A stretch of DNA of 64,000 nt from Diphasiastrum complanatum (lineage: Eukaryota > Streptophyta > Lycopodiopsida > Lycopodiales > Lycopodiaceae), in the NCBI GenBank assembly GCA_029204225.1, contig CM055101.1:42120927-42184926 (forward strand), read 5' to 3'. Below, in pieces: positions 21,300-32,606 of this stretch. Position 1 is the first letter of the stretch. The number at the start of each line of letters is the position of its first letter. The position numbers were made by a program, and so were the translations under genes. The notes beneath the pieces were generated by a model. It was not told where the DNA came from. It did not search any database and saw nothing but the letters and a program-made list of their open reading frames with translations.

Positions 21300-21600
21300 C
21301 AACACCTTCAGGTTTTTGGTCGACGACTTCTTCGACCATCAAGTCACTCGACGACCGAATTCATCAAAGTCATCCAAAGTGTCTGACTTATCCGACTACT
21401 TCAACAGACTCAACTGCTTCTGTGCTAAGTGTCTGAAGTCTCCGACTTCTTCAACTTCTTCAACCATCAAGTCAATCGACGACCAAAGTCATCGAAGTGT
21501 CCGAAGTATCCAATGTCTTCGACGATCAACTTATTCAGCTACTTCGACAATCAACTAATCCATCCACTTCGACGATCGAGTCATCTGACTCATTCGACTT
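21300..21600. repeat. degenerate TTCGAC/TTCAAC-rich repeats
   Basis: A segment CTTCGACCATCAAGTCACTC at about 21333 recurs as CTTCAACCATCAAGTCAATC at about 21455, each followed by GACGACC. Further short CTTCGACGATC units follow. The low-complexity CGA/GAC pattern gives several long but meaningless open frames. Confidence 0.6.
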
Positions 21601-22730
21601 CCTCAATGACTTCAAGTCATCTGTCTCGACTGACTAATAAACCTAACTTATGTACAACTGTCATTATAAGTCACATACCTTCTAAGTACAACGAAGTACT
21701 TAGATAGATGTAAATCATTTATTGTAATAAGAAAAAAACTACATGGACGTAGTGTATAAATACATCTTCATTACCACTCTACGTGATACTCCAACAACAG
21801 AGCAAATGATATCGAGCGTCCAAGTTACGCCTCCATTTTCAGGCTGTAACGTATTCAGTGTTGTTCAAGCTTTCATTGTAATATAGATGCAACATGTTCT
21901 TCATATGTGTTTAACGTAGATGTATGATGTTGTGATTTTGAATACACTCTTACTACTTGTTCACGCTTGATCACTCGCCCTAATCAGATCAAGGACATCA
22001 ACGACTCCTTAGTATCTGATCAGACGATGGCTATCTTTGATGCCTGAGGGACTTGCATTATCACACTGCATTATCATTTTACATTTTGAACTAAACTTTG
22101 TTCTGAATCTAGTTTACAGTAATACCACACCTCTTCTAATCTTTTCGGTGGATTGTACTCATTTTTATTTGGGTATGAATTAATTTTTAAGATCCTGTGA
22201 GTGATAACGCATGAGTTGTGAATCCATTTCTGCATTTACAATCTTATAGACTGTTCTTGCTAGTAGCATCCCATAACAACGGGAGAGTTGTTCTGCAAAT
22301 ATTTCCTTCTCTCTTCCTCCGTTCTGTCCTCTCACCCTTACAGGATAGAGAGACCAAAAAAAACATGTGCGTAAAATAAGAGCGAATTATATGATGAGAT
22401 GAGTGTAAAAGTCATCAACTATCACTTTGGAATATAGGAGGTCTTGAGTCAAATTAGTCCAAATAAGAAGATATACTACTCAATAATCGCTCTATTTTTC
22501 ATGAAAACTACATTTATCTAAAACTCCCAAAATAATATTGGCACAATTTTAAAACTACATTGCTATATTCTTTGTAAAATTAGGAATGCATTATGTGAAG
22601 ATTATTATAATATTATCTTCCTATCTCGAGTTTGGGGTCATGTCCATGATGATTTCCACTAGATTTCATGTTGTACATGTAAGGAGTGTGAATTGAGAAC
22701 ATATCCTTCTAGTGTAGCTCGGATTTGAGT
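21601..22730. other. possible old LTR or promoter-like region, otherwise unassigned
   Basis: A TATA-like GTATAAATACATCTTC lies near 21750 and is followed by AT-rich DNA. This could be a solo LTR, but no partner copy or target duplication was found. The rest of the stretch shows nothing recognisable. Confidence 0.2.
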
Positions 22731-22733
22731 TAG

Positions 22734-23324
22734 ATAGGTTCAATTATGATGATATGCAGTAGTTTAGATAACATGCGAAGTCATATTGTATGCATGCAAG
22801 CCACATGCAGTCAGTGCATGCAACATGCAAAGTACTTTCTGTGATCTACACATGTCTAGGCAATTTTATGAGCTGACATGCAGTACATGCACCATACATG
22901 CATGCAGTTACACATGTGGATCATTGGTAGGTGAATTAGTTCAGTTAAGTGGACTTTCCATGCAACTCCACTGTAGGAATTCGAGTCTCTCTCATGTAGG
23001 AAAAGCTGGGCATGTTTTGCCATATTGTGATTATTGAGATTTTGATGTTTTGGACTCATCCTCTCTCTACCTGAGTTTTCTATGCTTTATTTTCTCTCTC
23101 TACCCGAGAGCAGCCTCTTTTTCCCATACTGAACACTTAGAATTATTTCTGACATTCATTTCTCATAGTGAAGAGTTAGATTTTTTCATCTGATGTATGC
23201 CATTGTGCTCTTGCCTTAGATTTTTCAAGCATACTGTTCTTTGATCAATCATTGTGCAATCAAAACACCTCAGTAAGATCCTATAGGGTGTGTGGTGAAG
23301 TTCACATGTGCTAAAAACTTCACA
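22734..23324 (+). repeat. 5' LTR of copia family A
   Basis: It matches 37002-37592 closely from ATAGGTTCAATTATGATGA to CTAAAAACTTCACA and ends directly before the primer-binding site. It is rich in ATGCATGCA-type motifs and contains CTCTCTCTACCCGAGAGCAG. The exact first base is uncertain: a TG lies 13 bp inside the shared region. Confidence 0.83.
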
Positions 23325-23336
23325 TGGTATCAGAGC
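23325..23336 (+). other. primer-binding site (tRNA-Met) of copia family A
   Basis: TGGTATCAGAGC directly follows the LTR end TTCACA. Confidence 0.93.
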
Positions 23337-24099
23337 TTCATGCTTTGAAGAGGTGAGGGTGTATACATCAGATCATCAGTGTTTTTGCTTGCAAGAACTC
23401 GGATTTTGGAGAAGGATTCAAACTCCATGAGAAACAAGCAATCTGTGGATCATAAGTGGATCAAATCAAGGCTGATCTGATCCAACGGAGCTCTTTACGG
23501 ACAAAGAGCTCACACGTGTGAAATTAGCCCTCGTTAATGAGTGCTACTTCTCAAGGAATGATCCAAATTTGATGTTCTATAGCTTGTTGGATAGGTATTG
23601 GAGAGTAGAATGTGTTGCTCTTGTTTCTAAATCAATTTGATTTGTTTTTAGAAGAGTTTGAGGCAATCAAAGAGTTTGAAAGGGTACTCAACTCGTGGGA
23701 TATGCCAAAGTGAGCACACATATGTCTTTTTCACCATTTTCATCAATTTTCACTGTCAATCAAGTAGAATTGGATAGAATTGAGTATTTTGAGGTCTTAG
23801 ACTTTTCATTTCACACATATTACTGTGTTTGAGTTGAAAGTAAGTTCCTAGAGAGTTTATCAGTACATTGAAACTCGTGGGAGAGATAGACTTCTTGCTT
23901 GCATGTGCTTCTTCTTTTGTGACTGAAGCAAGATCCAAATTCAAGATAGATTGATTTTTTGTATTGAGAATTTGTTCTCACATCTGTTGCTAGATTTCAT
24001 AGGGTGGATCAACATCTGTGTTAGATCCTAGATTGAGATAGCAAGCAACATCCTTTCAACTCCATTTTTTTATCATTACTAGAATTTCTCACCAAGAAG

Positions 24100-25212
24100 A
24101 TGTCTTCATATGGTTCACATTTCTTAGAGCACAGTGAGAGATTAACATCTTCCAATTATGCAATGTGGAAGATCAGAATGGAATCATTGTTGATTCTACA
24201 GGATGTAATGGATATTGTGAGTGGAGCTGAATAAGAACCTGCTGCACCTAATGAAGCTATAGCATTCCACAAAAGAACCAAAATTGCCCTTCATTTTATA
24301 AAAATGAATGTTACAAATGAAGTGTTACGAGAGATCAGTACATGCACCACTGCCAAGGAAGCTTGGGATACTCTAAAAACAATCTATGAAATCAAAAATA
24401 CTTCTAGATTGCTTACACTTAGAAATCAAATATTTCTAAGTTATCAGAGAGTAGGTGAGAGTGCTTCATCATATGTCATGAGAGTTAAGGATCTTCATCA
24501 AGAGTTAGCTGGTATTAGTGATGCTCTTAAGAACACTGAACTTGTTCAAGTAGTCCTAAATGGACTTAGAGATGAGTATGACAATATTGTGCAAACTCAT
24601 GTTGTCAGAGAGGAACTTCCATCCTTGGAGACACTGCAAGGTGTTCTCATTGCTGAAGAAAGCAGGCAAGAGAACAAGATGCTGAGGATCAACAGACTTT
24701 CATTGAAAGATGGTGGAGATGACAAAGCACTCTTCATCAGAGACAAGTCAAGAGGCAAGGCTAAAGGACAACAACACTTCAAGAAGGACAAAGCCAAAGA
24801 AGGTGCTGAGGATCAGTCCTCACAAGGTGCAACATCCAGTGGCAAGAAGAAGCTGTCAAAGATCAAGTTTTTTTTTTGTGGCAAGAAAGGACATTATGCA
24901 TCAAACTGTTTCAAGAAGAAGAACTAATCTAAGCAAGCTAACCTTACTAATGAGGATGAGTGTGAGGGTGTAGAGAGTGAAAGAGAGGATTCATTAATGA
25001 TGTCTACTTTTTCATCTTTTCCTATTAAGAATGAAGAAGTCTGGTGGATAGATAGTGGGGCTAGTTCCCACATGTCTAGTTCTAGGAACTCTTTCACTAA
25101 TCTCATGCCATATCTAGGTGCAAAAAGGTCAATCTATACCGCTAATGATGTAGACTGTAAGATTGAAAGAATAGGTAGCATTCCATTACATGCATCATCA
25201 TCAAAATCTTTT
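24100..25212 (+). pseudogene. copia gag-protease, copy 1 (broken)
   Basis: This is the same protein as the intact copy at 34761, but with stops at TAA 24232-24234 and after KKKN at 24925-24927. The first cysteine of the zinc knuckle is lost (KFFFCGKKGHYASNC against KCFFC in copy 2). The protease motif WWIDSGASSHM is present at about 25041-25073. Homology to copia ends inside a T run at 25209-25214, where gypsy gag begins. Confidence 0.88.
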
Positions 25213-25494
25213 TTGAACCAGTTCAGAGAGATTGGTTACAAATCTAGAATTCTTAGACGTCTGAACAATGTTCAAAAGAAGAGCAAAGAATCCCTTCTCA
25301 AATATACACGTGAGATTAAAAATCTCATAGGAAAACTAACCGGTGTATATCCCGTAGATATGCAGATCGAATGGTTTTTGGCTAGTTTACCACCAAAGAT
25401 TGATCGGTATTGCAGGCAAGGGGACATGACCTCCTTAGCAGCATTAATAGCTAGTGCCAAAAAGTTCGAGACCTCGAAACTAGCACAAAAGTGA
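24997..25494 (+). CDS. chimeric ORF: copia protease joined in frame to gypsy gag
   Basis: The first about 72 residues are copia protease (EEVWWIDSGASSHMSS, IGSIPLHASSSKSF). From the next residue the ORF is gypsy gag (LNQFREIGYKSRILRRL, DMQIEWFLASLPPKIDRY, MTSLAALIASAKKFE), ending at TGA 25492-25494. The junction falls in a run of six T residues, where the intact copia copy at 35870 has five T and then GCTTAC. The reading frame is kept across the joint. It is probably an accident of end joining; expression is unknown. Confidence 0.8.
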   Translation: MMSTFSSFPIKNEEVWWIDSGASSHMSSSRNSFTNLMPYLGAKRSIYTANDVDCKIERIGSIPLHASSSKSFLNQFREIGYKSRILRRLNNVQKKSKESLLKYTREIKNLIGKLTGVYPVDMQIEWFLASLPPKIDRYCRQGDMTSLAALIASAKKFETSKLAQK

Positions 25495-26756
25495 CGATCG
25501 ACAAAGAAATCTCGAAAGTCGAAGACTGATTCTAGTGACAACGATGAAGATTCAAATTCTGATTCAAGTACAAGTTCTTCAAGCTCTGAATCTGAAAGCA
25601 ACGATTTATCAGAATCAGAAGCTGACAAAGGAGAGAGAAAGAATAAACGACGAATGAAACGAAAGGACGACATGAAAGTTGTCGAGGATAAGTCGTCAAC
25701 TTCTAAAGTTGAAAAGCTTTGGAAGAGTAATATGGCTGACCTTAATAAAAAGTTCAATGACTTGAAAGTGCAGATCTCTGAAGTTGCAGATAACAGACCA
25801 AAAGTGTCTTCTTCCAACTCAGGAATGTGGTGTACGAAATGTGGAACTTCTGGACACACTAAGAAAGACTTCACTACTGTGAATGTCAAATACATTGAAG
25901 ATCCTGCCCAGGAGGTACTTTTTATTTTTCAAAATGATGCGACTACTAATTATGTACAGGGTACTACAGCATCAGCCTAGCAGGACAGACCCAAGTTCGC
26001 ACCAAGAAGGCATAATCCTCCTGAATTTGTTGGACCAGCGAAGTCTCAAACCGCGACTAAACCAGTTTTGGGCAACTGCTACCCAACTGTGGAGAGACGG
26101 GACATTTTTCTCCTGACTGTCCTCAACCGCGAAAGCCGATTGGTTATGTACCACTATGTTTGAATTGCAGAGAGCCTGGCCACAAGTATCCCGATTGCCC
26201 TCAGCCGCAGAAGCCACAACCCAAATATCAGTATGTAGCAACACTAGCTGCTGTAGACACGAAAGCGAAAGCTATGACTGATGCTGTTGTGCAGAGAATT
26301 GACGGTATTGAGGGAAAACTGGCAAAGACAGAAGATCAGTCTTGGCCAAGTGACGTGGAGAAATTATTCAAAATCACAACGAGAAACAAAAGCTCCTTGA
26401 AACATGATCAGAAATCTTTGACAAAGCGCAGAAAATCCTCGAAGAATAAATCTTCTAGCAGAACAACGAACAAATCTACGACTAAGGAAGATCTCAAAGA
26501 TGACCTTGACTATGACCGCAATGCTACGAAGTTATTTGCAAAAGATATCTCGATAGAAGCAAAGGAAATCATCAACGCTGAACTTCAGACAGCTGCTGCA
26601 GAAAAGGTGGTCACTTTCGAAGAAGAGGACGAAAAAATTGCGAAGACGAAATTGTCTAGTGCTGTTATCGATAAACCAACCTTGAAATCAAAGACGAAAG
26701 AATATGACATCGTGACTGATATTGGATCCCTTTGTCCGAACATTACTTTTGAATAG
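25213..26756 (+). pseudogene. gypsy gag (C-terminal part) with three zinc knuckles
   Basis: After the gag core the protein has a serine/acidic and basic linker (DSSDNDEDSNSDSSTSSSSS). Zinc knuckles follow: CTKCGTSGHTKKDF (final cysteine lost) at about 25835, a degenerate CGETGHFSPDC at about 26087, and CLNCREPGHKYPDC at about 26162. A lysine-rich tail runs to the stop at 26754-26756. TGA 25492-25494 and TAG 25978-25980 interrupt it. Gag packages element RNA; three knuckles are more than the usual one or two. Confidence 0.8.
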
Positions 26757-27382
26757 TTGTTGGCAGATAACACTTATTACAGAAAGCAACTGAAAGGTCT
26801 TTCTGTGCCCAAAAAGAAAAAAAAAAAATTTCTCTGCCAGATGCTGGTGTTTTGTCTATCGATTTAGGTGATCTCGGTGCACCTAAGATTGATATTACCA
26901 TTGCGGGATGCCTGATCGAAAAAGTGCTAATTGAATCTGGTTCCAGTGTAAATATAATAACAGAAGACACAGCTCATGCTCTGGGGCTAACTGACATTCA
27001 ACCGACACAGCGAAACATCAAGTTAGCTGATTTGACATGACGAAAACCTGTTGGAGAACTGAAGGATGTCACTGTCTACATTCAAGCCAAGCCATTCACA
27101 ATGAATTTCATTGTTATTAAACCAATCGGCTTGTCATCCTATTTTGTGCTGATTGGACGACCTTGGCTTTATCAATCAAACGCAAGTGTACATTGGAAAT
27201 CCAGAGAGCTGAGATTTCAGACTGGTGAGACCAATAACCGAGGTAAGCCAGCAGAACAAATCATAACCTGGAGTCATGACAATTATGAAGGTGAAATTCC
27301 TTTGTCCGACACCAACTTTACATCAAAAGAATCTTCGTATGCCTTGAATATTTTTCCCTATGGATCTGATATTGAAGTGTAG
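26757..27382 (+). pseudogene. gypsy aspartic protease with Asp-to-Glu change
   Basis: The frame reads LPDAGVLSIDLGDLGAP, then VLIESGSSVNIITEDTAHAL, where the retropepsin D-S/T-G triad is expected; here it is E-S-G (GAA). It continues with PFTMNFIVIKPIG and FVLIGRPWLYQSNASVHW, the C-terminal protease strand. A TGA at 27038-27040 also breaks it. The D-to-E change should abolish or strongly reduce activity. Confidence 0.78.
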
Positions 27383-27609
27383 TACTTTGAATGTTATGAG
27401 AATGCTGATGACGAAGAATTCTTCGATGCCTGTGACGCTGAAGCGGATGTTTCATATGAAGAAATTAACGTTGCAGACACGAACTCGAAAGAGTCTAACG
27501 ATTTAAGTGACGAATCTGAACACAAATTTGGTAACAAGAACCAAGTTGACGACAAGAAAACATCTGTGGAGTCAACCATGCGTGAAATTCATGGCATACC
27601 CAGGTCAGT

Positions 27610-29220
27610 ATGATAGAAGGTATCATTTTACTAGATTCTACTGAACTGATTGAACTTGCACCTGACAAATTTGTGCATGTTTCGAAGTCACTGGGAGAAT
27701 CAGAGTTAGTGGAATTCACTGAACTATTGAAGGAGTATCAAGACGTTTTTGCCTGGTCGCTCGACGATTTGAAGGGTATACCTGCAGAATTTGGAGAGCA
27801 CTGAATTGATCTTAAGGAAGATGGTGTACCTATTCGACAAAGACAGTATCGTCTCAATCCTAAGTACTCTCTCATGGTTAAGGATGAACTTAACAAGCAC
27901 CTTAAGGCAGGTATAATCTATCCCGTCTTAAGTAGTGAATGGGTTTCACCCATTGTTGTCGTCCCAAAGAAGAAGACTGGCAAAATACGAATATGCCAAG
28001 ATTTCCGCAAACTCAATGTTGCCACAAGGAAGGACCATCATCCTCTGCCTTTCACTGATTCCATTCTAGATCAGGTTGCTGGTCAAGAGCGTTACAATTT
28101 CTGTGATGGCTTTTCTGGATATAATCAGGTTAGAGTGCAAAAGGAGGATTGTTCAAAGACCACATTCACTACAGATTGGGGCACTTATGCCTACAACAAA
28201 ATGCCCTTTGGTCTTTGTAACGCTCCAGCGACTTTTCAACAAATTATGATGTTAATCTTCGCTGCCTTCCTGAGAACTTTTCTCGAAATATTTTTTGATG
28301 ATTTCTGTGTATACAGTGATATAAAGACACACCTGTAGAAGCTGAAATTAACATTGCAACGGTGTCGAGATACTTGTTTATCTCTTCATCCAGAGAAATG
28401 TTTTTTTGGTATGAAAGAAGGAATATTGCTCAGACACAGAATATCTAAAGAGGAATAGAAGTCGACAAAGTTAAAGTCAAGCTTATAAAGAATCTCCAAA
28501 TACCAACCAATTTACGTGAACTAAGAGCTCTCTTCGGACAATTTGGCTATTATAGGAGATTTATTCAACATCATGCTTCTATTGCTGCCTCTCTTACACA
28601 TCTACTGAAGAAACAAGTAGAATACTTGTGGACGAATGAACTGCAGAAAGCATTCGAAGATCTTAAGCAAAGGTTGATTAATGTTCCTATTCTGAGACCA
28701 CCCAACTGGGCTATTTTATTTCACAGTTATGTGGATGTTTCTACATTTGCTATTGGCGTCTGTCTAAGCCAGAAGGACGACCAGAAGAAGGATCATCCCA
28801 TCTACTATGCGAGTCGACAGCTTAGTGCATCAGAGAAGAATTATTCGGCTACAGAAAGGGAAGCACTTGGCATGATTTTCACTGTTAAATTTTTTTTTGG
28901 CATTATTTGCTGGGATATGCATTTATTTTTCATGTGGATCATTATGCTCTTAAGTATCTTGTAAATAAATCAGATCTATCAGGACGAATTGCTCGATGGG
29001 TTCTACTTCTGCAAGAATATACTTATCAAGTAGAGCTTTGTCAAGAAAAATATCATACGAATGCTGATTATCTATCGCGACTCAGCACCGAAAAAATTGA
29101 AGACCCTATCAATGATGATTTTTCAGAAGAACATTTATTCGAGATTTCATCTACAAATTCGTTATATTCTGATATTATTATTTATCTTAAGGATCGAATG
29201 GTTATGATTTGGAGCAAAAG
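27610..29220 (+). pseudogene. gypsy reverse transcriptase and RNase H
   Basis: RT motifs occur in order: QYRLNPKYSLMVKDEL, EWVSPIVVVPKKKTGKIR, CQDFRKLNVATRKDHHPLP, GFSGYNQVRV, KMPFGLCNAPATFQ and the catalytic FFDDFCVYSD. The connection FGYYRRFIQHHASI follows, and RNase H with DVSTFAIGVCLSQ, PIYYASRQLSASEKNYSATE, FHVDHYALKYL and ARWVLLLQEYTYQ. Stops lie near 27802, 28337 and 28455, and a frameshift near 28900. The paired aspartates of the polymerase site are intact. The enzyme would copy element RNA into DNA in the particle. Confidence 0.92.
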
Positions 29221-30179
29221 ACCGTTTTTCAATATAAGGTAGCACCTTATACAATTATTAACCATGTTCTGTACAAGCTTGGTGCTGACCATCAACTACG
29301 AAGATGTCTCGAAACTGAAGACATTAAAAAGGTCGTTAAAGCCTTACACTCAGAAGATGCTGGTGGACATTTTGCTTTGAAGAATGCAGTTAATAAGATA
29401 TTGACTGCCAAGTATTGGTGGCCAACAATTTTCAAGGATGTATCAAATTTTATTCGTTCATGTGATCCATGCCAGAGATCTGGTAAGCCTACAAAAGCAA
29501 TGAATTGGTCGTTGATACCAATCTTGCCTCTTGCACCATTCGAGAAGTGGGGGATTGACTTTGTCGATCCAATTAAACCTGTTACCCGACATACGAAATG
29601 TCATTATATTCTAGTTGCCACGGATTATGCTACCAAGAATGTTGAAGCAGAGGCAACGAAACGAAACGATGCGAAAACTGTCGCGACATTCTTATTCAAA
29701 AGTATAATCACAAGACAGTTCTCTGGGCTTATTGCAACACAGAGAAAATCACGACGAAACAGACACCATATTTCCTTACATATGGTATGCATCCTATCTT
29801 GCCAATTGAATTCGAGGTGAAAACCTTTCGTATTCAAGCTCAACGAACAGATGCAGAATTAATAAACGAAAGGTTGACTAATATTGAAGAACTAGCTGAA
29901 GCTCGAGAGACTTTACAAAAACTAACGGAGGAAATTGAGAAACAAAGAAAGAAGAAATATGACGGTCATATAAAAAAATGTGATCTTAAAGCTGATGATT
30001 ATGCGCTGATATATGACAGTCGACATCAAAAGTTCCCTGAAAAACTCCATATGCGATGGCTTGGACCGTATAAAGTCATAGAGGTGTTTGATAATGGTTC
30101 TGTGCAACTTCAATCACTTGAAGGTGAACTATTACCGACACGTATTAACGGGTCCAGACTAAAGAAATACTACCTTTGA
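29209..30179 (+). pseudogene. gypsy integrase with internal deletion
   Basis: The N-terminal HHCC zinc finger is present (HSEDAGGHF ... CDPCQRSGKP), as are the first catalytic aspartate (KWGIDFVDPI) and the ATDYATKNVEAEAT block. At about 29715-29750 the sequence jumps to the region after the active-site glutamate (YLTYGMHPILPIEFE), so part of the core is deleted. The C-terminus (RWLGPYKVIEVFDNGSVQL, RINGSRLKKYYL, stop 30177-30179) has no chromodomain. It resembles plant non-chromoviral lineages such as Tat/Athila. Confidence 0.88.
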
Positions 30180-31021
30180 CCAGAATTTTTTTTATTTATC
30201 CTTATTATTTTCTAGTATTTTTCTGAAAATAATCGCGAATTCTCTTTTAACTTGTCTAAAAAAATAATTTCGCGACATTTCTTTATTTTTTATTTATTTT
30301 TTATTTATTTATTTTTCTTTTCTTTCTAAAAATTTTCTAGAAATTTTCAAGAAATTTTTGAGAATTTTTTTTTGATTTCTCTCAATCTTTCAATATCATT
30401 TAAAAAGTATTTTCAAAAAATTTTCTAGTATTATCTCCAGTTTTTCGAGAAATTTTCTAGTATGTTGCTAAAATTTTCGAGATATTTTCTTGAGTTTCTA
30501 TACATATTTTTTTAAAGATCCTTCGAGAAAGTTTTGCGAAACTTTCTAGAATCTTTCTAGCATATTTTCAAGAATCTTTCGAGAATCTCTCGACCTACTT
30601 TTTGTATCCCTCCGTTAAAGATGATGGCCACGTGATCATCATTATTCACACGTGTGTACGCTCACAGATATTGTTTTTTCTTAATTTGTTTTTTTTCTTT
30701 TTACAAACGGTCTTCCTTCATTAAAGATCGATCTGGCATATTATAGTTTCAAACATTGAGCCATGCACGTCCTCCATAAATGAAAGTGACAAATGTCAAG
30801 TCACCATGCCACGTCGTCATCCCTTCCACACCGCTACGGCTTATCAGAGTTATTTTTCATTTTTCCTCTTTACACTTTCTACCTGCGAAGTTTATGCTTT
30901 CCTGTGCTCACCTACGAAGCTATCGTTAAACATTCGAACAATGGCTTCCACATCAGGTTCGAGCTCTAATATCATTTGAAAAGCACGCGCAGGAATCCGT
31001 CTGGCATTCATCCGATCCTTT
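30180..31021. other. AT-rich spacer after gypsy pol
   Basis: It contains dense TTTATTT and GAAATTTTC/TCTAG(A/T)-type motifs and no long ORF. The motif TTTTCGAGA/TTTCTAG recurs many times between 30330 and 30600. It separates integrase from the extra ORF and could hold that ORF's leader or promoter. Confidence 0.5.
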
Positions 31022-31906
31022 TTGGATCGATGCAGGTTGGGTGATTTGAAAGTGGACCCCTTTATCATCTTCTCTGAAGTCAGTACTGAATTCGTGAACT
31101 CCATCCATTCAATTTCGGAGGTGGACTTCAAAGTTCACGTACGAGGCCAATTCTTCACTATCACTGAAGACCTGTTCTGCACAGCTCTCGGATTACCTCT
31201 GGATGGAAAGTTGCTTTCAACTAACAAAGATTCGGTGGATGAAGCTGCCCATTTTTTAAGCAATTGTTTCGTACCCACGAAGGGGTACAAAATCTCTATG
31301 ATCCGAGATACAACATTCAAGCTGTTTTGTAAATATGCAAACCAAGCAATCATTTTGACGGATGCGGATGCTACCATTTCAGTTCAAAATTTTGGGTATA
31401 TATTAGATGCTCTTGCAGGTAATCCAGTGTGCTTTGGCGTTATCACATACAAAGCCTTTTTGCACTGGATTAAGCACCAAAAGTTTTCTGGAGTTGGAGC
31501 CCATGTATCTCGACTCTGCGCTCATTTTGACATATTGAGCGATCAAGAGAAAACCATGCTGACGGGAAGATTGTTGGTTCCCAAGCCAATAGATCTTTCC
31601 AACATCTTTTCTGTACCTATTCCGGTTCCAGTCGATGCTGCACTAGGAATCGAAGTAGCAGCCACCACTGCTATGGAGACTGAAGCTGTGGCAATGGACA
31701 CCGATGGAGCTGTTGCTGCTGTGGATTCTTCAAAGCCAGCATTTGCTTCCACATCTCAAAAACAGCCGAGCGCATCCACCTCTGAGGATGACGCAACCCA
31801 ATCAGATACATCAGACAAGGGACGCATAGCTATGAAGGCGACATTGGGGCACATGTGGCAGATGATGAAGAACCAGACGACCAGTCCCAGTGGTTTCGAT
31901 CCATGA
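31022..31906 (+). CDS. extra ORF in gypsy element, 294 codons, plant transposon-domain-like N-terminus
   Basis: It lies between pol and the 3' LTR on the pol strand. Residues about 10-150 (DPFIIFSEVSTEFVNSI, VDFKVHVRGQFFTITEDLFC, ALGLPLDGK, CKYANQAIILTDADATISV) recall the Transposase_32 / putative plant transposon protein domain found in some plant retroelements. That call is from memory of the pattern and is tentative. Residues about 200-280 are low-complexity A/T/S/E. The frame ends after GFDP, but the sequence is homogeneous with the following ORF through two frameshifts, so 31022-33608 was probably one gene. No transmembrane segments are seen, so it is not an obvious env-like protein. Confidence 0.55.
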   Translation: MDRCRLGDLKVDPFIIFSEVSTEFVNSIHSISEVDFKVHVRGQFFTITEDLFCTALGLPLDGKLLSTNKDSVDEAAHFLSNCFVPTKGYKISMIRDTTFKLFCKYANQAIILTDADATISVQNFGYILDALAGNPVCFGVITYKAFLHWIKHQKFSGVGAHVSRLCAHFDILSDQEKTMLTGRLLVPKPIDLSNIFSVPIPVPVDAALGIEVAATTAMETEAVAMDTDGAVAAVDSSKPAFASTSQKQPSASTSEDDATQSDTSDKGRIAMKATLGHMWQMMKNQTTSPSGFDP

Positions 31907-32606
31907 CTGAGAAAGCCAAGGACCTTGTGGCTGAAGTATATGAGTTCGACAAGTACTCACAATGCAGCTTATCACCTCAGAGAGGAAATCACTCGACTCT
32001 CTGAAGGAGTCCTTCGAGAAGATCGATTCACTCAAATCAGACAACACGAAGCTGATCGAACAACATCATTCCCTCGAAACACAGCTTCAGACTTTAATAA
32101 AGGAAGCTGATTCTTTGAAGCAGACCAATAAGGCGATTCAGGCCAAGTCTGACAATTTTCAGACTCAAAACGATTCTTTGAAGCAGCAACTTTTGGCTGC
32201 AAATCAACATAATGTCGCACTCCAGAAACATCTACAGGAGGAGCGAATGACAAGATTAAGGACAGAAGCTGCTTTGTCCCTGAGCACCACCGCAGGGTCA
32301 ATCATTGTTGATCTCACGAAGGTGAACCAGCTCCAAGGCCAAATGCTCGACAATTTTCGAGTCGAGTTCTTACGACCGCTCGAGGATGCGAAGGCTCTTG
32401 TCGAGAAAGAGTTGGCAGAGCTGAAGGAGCTCTCCAGTGATTCCACCCCATCTTGCAGCGGGCCCGATGCGCACGATGATTATCTACAGGCCCTGGTGCG
32501 AATTGATGAACTTACACATCAACTCCAAGTTGTGTCTGCCTGCACTGGAGCCTCAGACCATCCAGAATTCCTGGAGGCTGTCACAAAGATTGACCAGCTT
32601 GAATAG
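31903..32606 (+). CDS. extra ORF, middle part: long coiled coil
   Basis: After frame changes near 31870 and 31960 the coding continues as MTEKAKDLVAEVYEFDKYSQ and then LDSLKESFEKIDSLKSDNTK, IEQHHSLETQLQTLIKEADS and LKQTNKAIQAKSDNFQTQND. This is a strongly heptad-like, K/E/Q/L-rich segment of about 110 residues and probably a coiled coil. A TAG at 32604-32606 stops it inside ELSTQKQQME, which continues in the same frame to about 32763. No enzymatic motif is visible. Confidence 0.6.

Noticed and set aside
21058-21707. Overlapping ORFs of 90-166 codons
   Set aside because: They reflect the TTCGAC/TTCAAC repeats, with Ser/Asp/Phe-rich low complexity and no domain.
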